Shown here: positions 57,612 to 64,000 of the stretch, in pieces | Numbering within the stretch: position 1 is the stretch's first letter | Layout of the letters: every line of letters begins with the position of its first letter | Origin: Mesorhizobium sp. NFR06 | Lineage (GTDB): Bacteria > Pseudomonadota > Alphaproteobacteria > Rhizobiales > Rhizobiaceae | Length of the DNA: 64,000 bases | Assembly (NCBI RefSeq): GCF_900115245.1 | Contig: NZ_FOVT01000020.1 | Coordinates: 39,784 to 103,783 of the forward strand | Direction: 5' to 3' | Made by a program: the position numbers and the translations under genes | Notes under the pieces: generated by a model | Seen by the model: the letters and a program-made list of their open reading frames with translations, nothing else | What the model was told of the DNA's origin: nothing | The model's database searches: none

Positions 57612-58349
57612 ATGTTCGAATTGACCGGCCGCAAGGCGCTCGTCACCGGCGCATCGGGAGGCATCGGCGAGGCGATCGCCAGGGTGCTGCACGGCCAGGG
57701 CGCGATCGTCGGCCTGCACGGCACCCGCGTCGAGAAGCTTGAGGCGCTGGCGGGCGAACTCGGCGACCGCGTAAAACTGTTTCCGGCGGACCTGACGAAC
57801 CGTGACGAGGTCAAGGCGCTCGGCCAGAAGGCGGAAGCCGACCTCGAGGGCGTCGACATCCTGGTCAACAATGCCGGCATCACCAAGGACGGCCTGTTCG
57901 TGCGCATGTCGGACGCCGACTGGGATTCGGTGATCGAGGTCAACCTCACCGCCGTGTTCCGGCTCACCCGCGAGCTGACCCATCCGATGATGCGTCGCCG
58001 CCATGGCCGCATCATCAACATCACATCCGTGGTCGGTGTCACCGGCAATCCCGGCCAGACCAATTACTGCGCCTCCAAGGCCGGCATGATCGGCTTCTCC
58101 AAGTCGCTGGCGCAGGAGATCGCCACCCGCAACATCACCGTCAACTGCGTCGCCCCGGGCTTCATCGAATCGGCCATGACCGACAAGCTCAACGACAAGC
58201 AGAAAGAGACGATCATGGCCGCCATCCCGACCCGGCGCATGGGCACCAGCGCAGAGGTGGCTTCCGCCGTCGCCTACCTCGCCTCCAACGAGGCGGCATA
58301 CGTCACCGGCCAGACCATTCACGTCAATGGCGGCATGGCGATGATCTGA
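57612..58349 (+). CDS. fabG: 3-oxoacyl-ACP reductase
   Basis: A 245-residue SDR enzyme performing the first reduction of fatty-acid elongation with NADPH. Seen: TGASGGIGEAIA at 12-23, NNAGITKDGLFVRMSD near 88, ITSVVGVTGNPGQTNYCASKAG near 136 with catalytic Ser, Tyr and Lys, and ENEAAYVTGQTIHVNGGMAM-type C-terminus. CGGGAG precedes the ATG. fabD-fabG-acpP-fabF order is the classical one. Confidence 0.97.
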   Translation: MFELTGRKALVTGASGGIGEAIARVLHGQGAIVGLHGTRVEKLEALAGELGDRVKLFPADLTNRDEVKALGQKAEADLEGVDILVNNAGITKDGLFVRMSDADWDSVIEVNLTAVFRLTRELTHPMMRRRHGRIINITSVVGVTGNPGQTNYCASKAGMIGFSKSLAQEIATRNITVNCVAPGFIESAMTDKLNDKQKETIMAAIPTRRMGTSAEVASAVAYLASNEAAYVTGQTIHVNGGMAMI

Positions 58350-58496
58350 TTGGGCGACGGGCCGAGCACCTGTGAAAACCGCCATTTCGGCTTGGACGCC
58401 CGTCATTTTTCGTGTAATGCGGCCCGCAACCCGGCGGTTCGGGCAAAAACCGGTCCTGTGGCGTTGCGTTACCCGCAAGACCATCTTTCAGCTTGA

Positions 58497-58518
58497 TTAG
58501 CGGCATTCCGCCCGCTAA
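58497..58518 (+). promoter_or_regulatory. Hairpin in the acpP leader
   Basis: TTAGCGG (58497-58503) and CCGCTAA (58512-58518) pair, 36 bases before the acpP start, in a 204-bp gap. It may stabilise the highly expressed acpP message or regulate it; inferred only. Confidence 0.3.
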
Positions 58519-58553
58519 CGAAGATAGACAACCTAAGACGAGGATTGCCCCAA

Positions 58554-58790
58554 ATGAGTGACACCGCAGAGCGCGTCAAGAAGATCGTCATCGAGCATCT
58601 GGGCGTCGATGCCGACAAGGTGACGGAGCAGGCGAGCTTCATCGACGATCTGGGCGCGGACAGCCTCGACACGGTTGAACTCGTCATGGCGTTCGAAGAA
58701 GAGTTTGGCGTCGAGATTCCGGATGATGCGGCCGAGACCATCCTGACCGTCGGCGACGCCGTGAAGTATATCGACAAGGCCTCGGCCTGA
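58554..58790 (+). CDS. acpP: Acyl carrier protein
   Basis: A 78-residue acidic carrier of growing fatty acyl chains. The phosphopantetheine site is DDLGADSLDTVELVMAFEEE (Ser near 37). The start MSDTAERVKKIVIEHLG at 58554 gives the standard length. The 204-bp gap after fabG suggests its own promoter, in line with high demand for ACP. Confidence 0.98.
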   Translation: MSDTAERVKKIVIEHLGVDADKVTEQASFIDDLGADSLDTVELVMAFEEEFGVEIPDDAAETILTVGDAVKYIDKASA

Positions 58791-58824
58791 GTTATTTCGC
58801 AGGCATTATCGGGGAGGACCTGCG

Positions 58825-60087
58825 ATGAGGCGTGTCGTCGTCACGGGCCTTGGCCTGCTTTCGCCTTTCGGCATGGGCGTCGAGCACAGCTGGCGCGAAC
58901 TGCTCTCCGGCCGCAGCGCCGCCCGCCGCGTCACCGAATTCGAGGTGGACGATCTTGCCTGCAAGATCGCCCACATCATCCCGCGCGGCGACGGCTCCAA
59001 CGGCACTTTCAATCCGGAGGCCGTGCTCGAGCCGAAGGAACTGCGCAAGATCGGCGATTTCATCCTCTACGGCATCGCCGCCGCCGACGAGGCGCTGGCC
59101 GATTCCGGCTGGAAGCCAGAGACGCATGCGGACCAGTGCGCCACCGGCGTGCTGATCGGCTCCGGCATCGGCGGCATCGACGGCATCGCCGAAAATGCGA
59201 TGATCCTCAAGGAACGCGGTCCGCGCCGCATCAGCCCCTTCTTCATCCCCGGGCAGATCATCAACCTGGTCTCGGGCCAGGTCTCCATCCGCCACGGCCT
59301 GAAAGGCCCGAACCATGCGGTCGTCACCGCCTGCTCGACCGGCGCGCACGCCATCGGCGACGCGGCACGGCTGATCATGTGGGGCGATGCCGATGTCATG
59401 GTGGCGGGCGGCGCCGAGGCGCCGATCACCCGGTTGTCGATTGCGGGCTTTGCCGCCTGCCGCGCGCTCTCCACCGAGCGCAACGACAGTCCCCAAACAG
59501 CGTCACGGCCCTATGACCGCGACCGCGACGGCTTCGTCATGGGCGAAGGCGCCGGCGTCGTGGTCCTGGAAGAGCTCGAGCATGCCAGGGCGCGCGGCGC
59601 CAAGATCTACGCCGAGGTCACCGGCTACGGGCTGACCGGCGACGCCTATCACATCACCGCTCCTGCCGAGGATGGCGATGGCGCCTTCCGCTGCATGACC
59701 GCGGCGTTGAACCGGGCGAAGCTTTCGCCGGCCGACATCGACTACATCAATGCCCACGGCACGTCGACCATGGCCGACACGATCGAGCTCGGCGCGGTCG
59801 AGCGGCTGGTCGGCAATGCCGCCTCCAAGATTTCGATGTCGTCGACGAAGTCGTCGGTCGGCCATCTGCTGGGCGCCGCGGGCGCCGCGGAGGCGATCTT
59901 CTCGATCCTTGCCATCCGCGACAACGTCGCGCCCGCCACCATCAATCTCGACAATCCGGAACGCGAGACGGCGATCGATCTCGTGCCGAACAAGCCGCGC
60001 CAGCGCCAGATCGATATCGCGCTGTCGAATTCCTTCGGCTTCGGCGGCACCAACGCCTCGCTCGTGTTCCAGCGTTACAATGGCTGA
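58825..60087 (+). CDS. fabF: 3-oxoacyl-ACP synthase II
   Basis: A 420-residue condensing enzyme that extends acyl-ACP by two carbons. Catalytic Cys in VVTACSTGAHAIGDAARLI near 168, His in INAHGTSTMADTIELGA near 308 and His in SSVGHLLGAAGAAEAI near 345; glycine-rich end SNSFGFGGTNASLVF. GGGAGGA precedes the ATG, 34 bases after acpP. Confidence 0.97.
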   Translation: MRRVVVTGLGLLSPFGMGVEHSWRELLSGRSAARRVTEFEVDDLACKIAHIIPRGDGSNGTFNPEAVLEPKELRKIGDFILYGIAAADEALADSGWKPETHADQCATGVLIGSGIGGIDGIAENAMILKERGPRRISPFFIPGQIINLVSGQVSIRHGLKGPNHAVVTACSTGAHAIGDAARLIMWGDADVMVAGGAEAPITRLSIAGFAACRALSTERNDSPQTASRPYDRDRDGFVMGEGAGVVVLEELEHARARGAKIYAEVTGYGLTGDAYHITAPAEDGDGAFRCMTAALNRAKLSPADIDYINAHGTSTMADTIELGAVERLVGNAASKISMSSTKSSVGHLLGAAGAAEAIFSILAIRDNVAPATINLDNPERETAIDLVPNKPRQRQIDIALSNSFGFGGTNASLVFQRYNG

Positions 60088-60244
60088 CGGGCCAGCCGGA
60101 GCAATCCAGGCAAGCGCCTTTGCGCCCGGGATTGCCCGGAAACAGACAACCAGCCGGCAGTCCCGCCACCTGCCGTCATTTTTGCCAAATTCTCCCCTAG
60201 CTTGTGGCCAGGGGATTCGTTGCAAGATCAGACGGTAGGGCGCC

Positions 60245-61513
60245 ATGAGGACAAATCCGGGGAGCACAAATCCGGGCGGCGGCGGGGATATCGGACGGCA
60301 AGGCACAAATGGCCCGATCGTGCCCAAGACGGCGGCCGAGGCGTTGCGCCCGGAAGCCGGCACGCCGCCGCCGTCGAAGCGTTCGCGCGCCTCGCGCAGC
60401 CAGGTCGTCGTGTTCCTGAATTTCTTCCTTTCCGTGGCGATCCTGGTCGTGCTCGCCTCGGGCGCCGCGCTTTATTTCGGCATGCAGGCTTTCGTCGAGC
60501 CCGGACCTTCCGCCAATGGCGACACCTTCTTGATCAAGCCGAACACCGGCGTGCAGGAAATCGCCGATCAGCTGGAACGTCGCAACCTGATCAGCGATGC
60601 CCGCATCTTCCGGCTCGGCGTGCGCGCCACCGGCAATGAAACGGCGCTGAAGGCCGGCGAATACGCCGTCAAGCCACGCGCCTCGATGCGCGACATCATG
60701 GAACTGTTCAAGAGCGGCAAGTCGGTAATGTACTCGCTCACCATCCCCGAAGGGCTGACGGTCGAGCAGGCGCTGCAGCGCGTGGCCGATCAGGAGGCGC
60801 TGACCGGCGACATGCCGGCGACCCTGCCGCCGGAGGGCAGCATCGCCACCGACACGCTGCGCTTCACCCGCGGCGCCACCAGGCAGCAGATGGTCGAAAA
60901 GCTGGTCGCCGACCAGAAGAAGCTGGTCGACGACGTCTGGTCGCATCGCGCGCCCGACCTGCCGATCGCCAATATCGATGATTTCGTCACGCTCGCCTCG
61001 ATCGTCGAGAAGGAAACCGGCCGCAGCGACGAGCGCTCGCGTGTCGCCGCCGTCTTCCTCAACCGGCTGGCCAAGGGCATGCGGTTGCAGTCCGATCCGA
61101 CCATCATCTACGGTCTCTTCGGCGGCAAGGGAAAGCCTGCCGACCGGCCGATCTACCAGTCGGACCTCGACAAGCAGACACCTTACAACACCTACATGAT
61201 CAAGGGCCTACCGCCGACGCCAATCGCCAATCCGGGCCGTGCCGCGCTCGAGGCCGTGGCCAATCCGTCGAAGACCGACGATCTCTATTTCGTCGCCGAC
61301 GGCAATGGCGGCCATGTCTTTGCCGCGACGCTGGAAGAGCACAATCAAAACGTCGCCCGCTATCGGACGCTGCAGAAAAAGCAGTCGGATGCGGCCGCCA
61401 AGGCTTCCGGCCAGACGACGGCGCCGGCGGCGCATGACGACAATGCCGGCGATGGCGATGCCGGCGCGGGCTCCGGCGGCGACGGCGACGAGAACGGCGA
61501 CGCCGCGCAGTAG
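60245..61513 (+). CDS. mltG: Endolytic murein transglycosylase MltG
   Basis: A 422-residue inner-membrane enzyme that cuts nascent peptidoglycan. A polar cytoplasmic N-terminus of about 50 residues precedes a single membrane segment (VVVFLNFFLSVAILVVLASGA). Periplasmic YceG domain: GVQEIADQLERRNLISDARIF near 102, catalytic Glu in TLASIVEKETGR near 257, and LQSDPTIIYGL near 283. The tail (about 385-422) is Ala/Asp/Gly-rich. Position between fabF and yicC is normal for rhizobia. Confidence 0.94.
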   Translation: MRTNPGSTNPGGGGDIGRQGTNGPIVPKTAAEALRPEAGTPPPSKRSRASRSQVVVFLNFFLSVAILVVLASGAALYFGMQAFVEPGPSANGDTFLIKPNTGVQEIADQLERRNLISDARIFRLGVRATGNETALKAGEYAVKPRASMRDIMELFKSGKSVMYSLTIPEGLTVEQALQRVADQEALTGDMPATLPPEGSIATDTLRFTRGATRQQMVEKLVADQKKLVDDVWSHRAPDLPIANIDDFVTLASIVEKETGRSDERSRVAAVFLNRLAKGMRLQSDPTIIYGLFGGKGKPADRPIYQSDLDKQTPYNTYMIKGLPPTPIANPGRAALEAVANPSKTDDLYFVADGNGGHVFAATLEEHNQNVARYRTLQKKQSDAAAKASGQTTAPAAHDDNAGDGDAGAGSGGDGDENGDAAQ

Positions 61514-61752
61514 GCTCGATCCATGTCGCCCAGGTTCCGTGGCGGTTTTGGGAAGACGACAGGCATCAAAACAAAAGCGCGTCGCCTGAATCCGTTTCGG
61601 CGCGATGCGCTTTCAAGCCTGCCGCACGCGTCCTTTGACGCGAAGCCGTATTCATGTTTTGAGGGAGCGCCGGCCGATCGTCCGGCGATTATTGGGGTGC
61701 TTAGCGCCGGGCCTTGCACGCCCTGGCCGGCGAAAGGGGAACGACAGCGGCA

Positions 61753-62643
61753 ATGAACCTGCAAAGCATGACCGGCTTCGCGCGGTGCGCCGCCGAAAGC
61801 GAGGGCACTTCCATCGCCTGGGAAGTGAAATCGGTGAACGGCAAGAGCGCCGAGGTGAGGCTCAGGCTGCCGCAGGGTTTCGACCGGCTGGAGACCGCCG
61901 TCCGGCAGACCGTTCAGAAGCGTTTCGCGCGCGGCAACTTCCAGGCGACGTTGACCGTTGCACGCGCCGCCGCCAGGCAAACTCTGCCGGTGGTCAATGA
62001 GGCCTTCCTCGAGGACCTGGCAGGGCTGGCGAAGCGCCTGCAGGAGCAGTTCGGCGCCGAGCCCGCCACCGCCGACGGCCTGTTGTCGCTGCGCGGCGTG
62101 CTCGACATTCCCGAAGCCGTCGAGACCGACGAGGAGCGTGCCGCGCTTGACGCCGCGATCCTGTCGGCGCTCGAGGCAGCGCTTGCCGGGCTGGAGCACG
62201 CGCGCCGTAGCGAGGGCGCGGCGCTGGGCGCCCTGCTTGGCGGCCATATCGACGCCATCGAGGTGCTGACGCTGAAGGCGGAGGCCGATCCGTCGCGGGA
62301 GCCAGCTGCAATCCGCGAGCGCATCGCCGAGCAACTGCGTTTGTTGATGGATGCCTCGGCCAACCTCGACGCGGTCCGACTGCATCAGGAGGCGGCCTTC
62401 CTCGCCACCAAGGCCGATATCCGCGAGGAGATCGATCGGCTGAAGACGCATGTCGCTTCCGCGCGGGTGCTCCTCGGCAGCGGCGGCGCCGTCGGCCGCA
62501 AGCTCGATTTTCTGGCGCAGGAATTCAATCGCGAATCGAATACCTTGTGCTCCAAGTCGAACGCCGCCGCGGTCACCGCGATCGGACTGGAGCTCAAGGC
62601 GGTGGTCGATCAGTTTCGCGAACAGGTTCAGAATCTGGAGTGA
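61753..62643 (+). CDS. yicC: YicC family endoribonuclease-like protein
   Basis: A 296-residue protein of the YicC/YloC family, reported as endoribonucleases in E. coli and Bacillus. Seen: the opening SMTGFARCAAE, EVKSVNGKSAEVRLRLP near 28, and the C-terminal LDFLAQEFNRESNTLCSKSN near 255, both hallmark segments. The ATG at 61753 (MNLQSMTGFAR) fits the family; the longer frame to 61714 is unlikely. gmk follows after 4 bases. Confidence 0.94.
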   Translation: MNLQSMTGFARCAAESEGTSIAWEVKSVNGKSAEVRLRLPQGFDRLETAVRQTVQKRFARGNFQATLTVARAAARQTLPVVNEAFLEDLAGLAKRLQEQFGAEPATADGLLSLRGVLDIPEAVETDEERAALDAAILSALEAALAGLEHARRSEGAALGALLGGHIDAIEVLTLKAEADPSREPAAIRERIAEQLRLLMDASANLDAVRLHQEAAFLATKADIREEIDRLKTHVASARVLLGSGGAVGRKLDFLAQEFNRESNTLCSKSNAAAVTAIGLELKAVVDQFREQVQNLE

Positions 62644-62647
62644 CGGG

Positions 62648-63322
62648 ATGGTTGCCAAGGAACCGACGGCCGCCAGGGATCTGGGATCGCGCATCCGCCG
62701 CCGCGGATTGATGCTGGTGCTGTCGTCGCCGTCGGGCGCCGGCAAGTCGACGATCGCGCGCAATCTTCTGGAAAGCGATCCCAGCCTCGAGCTTTCGGTG
62801 TCCGTCACCACGAGGCCGCGCCGCGGCTCGGAGATCGAAGGCGTCCACTATCATTTCCGCACCATGCGCGAGTTCGAGCGGCTGCGCGATTCCGATGCGC
62901 TGCTCGAATGGGCCGAAGTGCACGGCAATTACTACGCGACGCCGCGCGAGCCGGCCGAGGTGGCGTTGGCCGAAGGCCGCGACATGCTGTTCGATATCGA
63001 CTGGCAGGGCGCCCAGCAGCTCAAGGAGAAGATGCGCGCCGACATCGTCTCGATCTTCATCCTGCCGCCGTCGATGAAGGAATTGAAGGCGCGCCTGAAG
63101 CGTCGCGCCGAGGACCAGGAATCCGTCATCGAGACCAGGCTGAAGAATGCTCGCCTCGAGATCGAACATTGGAAGGAATACGATTTCGTCATCGTCAATG
63201 ACGACCTCGACCGCGCCTTCGCCGAGGTTCGAGCCATCGTCGCCGCCGAGCGCCTGCGCCGCGACAGGCGGCCGGGCCTGTTCGATTTCGTCTCTGGCTT
63301 GCTGGACGAGAAGACGCAGTAG
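62648..63322 (+). CDS. gmk: Guanylate kinase
   Basis: A 224-residue enzyme converting GMP to GDP. Seen: P-loop LSSPSGAGKSTIARNLLE near 25, SVTTRPRRGSEIEGVHYHF near 52, GNYYATPREP near 97 and DIDWQGAQQLKEK near 118. The start at 62648 with GGG upstream lies 4 bases after yicC, suggesting co-translation. N-terminal extension of about 20 residues relative to E. coli. Confidence 0.97.
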   Translation: MVAKEPTAARDLGSRIRRRGLMLVLSSPSGAGKSTIARNLLESDPSLELSVSVTTRPRRGSEIEGVHYHFRTMREFERLRDSDALLEWAEVHGNYYATPREPAEVALAEGRDMLFDIDWQGAQQLKEKMRADIVSIFILPPSMKELKARLKRRAEDQESVIETRLKNARLEIEHWKEYDFVIVNDDLDRAFAEVRAIVAAERLRRDRRPGLFDFVSGLLDEKTQ

Positions 63323-63358
63323 GCAGCCGCGTTTCCGCTATTCGGTCATACGGCCGCA

Positions 63359-63652
63359 TCAGCTGTCTGGCAGGTCGTCCGGCCAACGCTGTGCTCCGTG
63401 AAGCACGCGCAGAATTCGAACGCTATTTTCGGTCAGCTGATAGGCTGCGACATACGGCGTCCCGACGATGACAAGCTCTCGGGTTTGTGCAACCCTGCCG
63501 AGCCTGCCACTCTCGGGAAAGTCTTGAAGGCGGCCGATAGCGGCGACGATCCGCTCGTCGATTGCGATCGCGGCCGTGGGGCTGTCAGCCTCAATATGCG
63601 TGAATATCCCGTCGCGATCCGAAAGCGCGAGGACCGACCAGACGATTTTCAA
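63359..63652 (-). CDS. RelE/ParE family toxin, 5' end at an IS boundary
   Basis: A 97-residue type II toxin-like protein. Seen: KIVWSVLALSDRDGIFTHIE, ERIVAAIGRLQDFPESGRLGR near 33-53 and ELVIVGTPYVAAYQL near 58, matching ParE. The only start available is TTG at 63652, about 6 bases from the end of the IS630-type element, and no antitoxin gene is present. The first codons and the upstream antitoxin were probably cut off by the insertion. It may be unexpressed or expressed from the element. Confidence 0.72.
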   Translation of the reverse strand: MKIVWSVLALSDRDGIFTHIEADSPTAAIAIDERIVAAIGRLQDFPESGRLGRVAQTRELVIVGTPYVAAYQLTENSVRILRVLHGAQRWPDDLPDS

Positions 63653-63658
63653 GATTTA

Positions 63659-64000
63659 AAGCATGTCGCGTTTAATTGGCCTCATATCCGGCAGCTTTGA
63701 AGAAGTTTCTGCACTGTATCGGATCGAACAGGTCGCATATGTCCTTGAGAGCGCAGCATAAAGCGTCGAAAGATCGCGCGGCCTTCTTTCTGAGCAGCGC
63801 CTTGAGTTTCGAGAAGGCCATTTCGATTGGATTGAGATCGGGCGAGTAGGCCGGCAGCGGCAGCAGCCAAGCACCGCGTTGGCGCACCAGTTCGGCCGCC
63901 CGCTCGCTCTTGTGGAAGGCGACGTTGTCGAGGATGACGACGTCGCCCGGTTTGAGCTCGGGTGCAAGCTGGGTCTCGACATAGAGTTCGAAACGCGCCT
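63659..64000 (-). mobile_element. IS630-family insertion sequence, one end
   Basis: The element's end lies near 63659 (AAGCATGTCGCG...), next to a TA at 63657-63658, the target favoured by IS630-family elements. It runs out of the window with its transposase gene on the minus strand. The other end and the inverted repeat partner are not visible. The end coordinate is approximate by a few bases. Confidence 0.7.
63672..64000 (-). CDS. IS630-family transposase, C-terminal part
   Basis: The frame is open to the right edge of the window, giving about 108 residues: RFELYVETQLAPELKPGDVV, ILDNVAFHKSERAAELVRQR, LLPLPAYSPDLNPIEMAFSK, ending FFKAAGYEAN. The DNVAFHKS Asp and the NPIE Glu are the last two acidic residues of the DDE catalytic triad; the motif LPLPAYSPDLNPIE is characteristic. 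N-terminal part outside the window. Confidence 0.9.
   Translation of the reverse strand, partial: ARFELYVETQLAPELKPGDVVILDNVAFHKSERAAELVRQRGAWLLPLPAYSPDLNPIEMAFSKLKALLRKKAARSFDALCCALKDICDLFDPIQCRNFFKAAGYEAN

Overview
The window looks like chromosome of a Mesorhizobium-type alphaproteobacterium (Rhizobiales). The base composition is GC-rich and the third codon positions are strongly GC-biased. Gene order around rpsF-rpsR-rplI, dnaB-radA-cvpA-purF and fabD-fabG-acpP-fabF-mltG-yicC-gmk is that of rhizobia. A small secreted DUF680-like protein, RIME-like palindromes and other dispersed rhizobial intergenic repeats point the same way. No rRNA, tRNA, CRISPR array or prophage was seen. One transposon end (IS630 family) sits at the right edge.

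Layout. 1-5 kb: 3' part of a dihydroorotase gene, three small proteins of unknown function, then a divergent Nudix hydrolase / SRAP protein pair. 5-7 kb: cysS, preceded by a promoter, a tiny Cys-containing reading frame and nested hairpins. 7-11.4 kb: a chain of genes coupled through ATGA overlaps (DUF559 nuclease, VOC protein, two GFA proteins, prolyl aminopeptidase), followed by citramalate synthase. 11.5-23 kb: transport, redox and regulatory genes (rarD, GST, CorA/ZntB, metallo-hydrolase, TPR, DoxX, an SDR with an idonate dehydrogenase remnant, ProC, LysR, LOG, LysM). 22.7-25 kb: an ArsR regulator with an Atm1-type exporter. 26.6-30.6 kb: phospholipid genes psd-pssA and a convergent acyltransferase/acyl-ACP synthetase fusion. 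30.8-40 kb: accessory genes including a tautomerase/LysR divergent pair, an S10 peptidase, a LuxR regulator, an agmatine deiminase with a polyamine-binding protein, and OsmC. 40-41 kb: a frameshifted lectin-like gene.

41-52 kb holds housekeeping genes on the minus strand: purF-SDR, cvpA, radA, dnaB, Rsm22, ynfA, cfa and the rpsF-rpsR-rplI operon, which ends in a clear intrinsic terminator. 52.6-56.3 kb carries an isolated TadG-like von Willebrand protein and an LTA-synthase-type sulfatase. 56.6-63.3 kb is the type II fatty-acid cluster running into mltG, yicC and gmk. The last kilobase has a ParE-like toxin gene whose 5' end abuts an IS630-family insertion.

I found no convincing new multi-gene system. 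The most interesting unexplained structure is the cysS leader (about 5092-5305). Next come the dispersed palindromic elements that supply stop codons or lie inside leaders, an isolated LuxR-box-like palindrome near 2.7 kb, a potential G-quadruplex hairpin near 32.3 kb, and several traces of gene decay.
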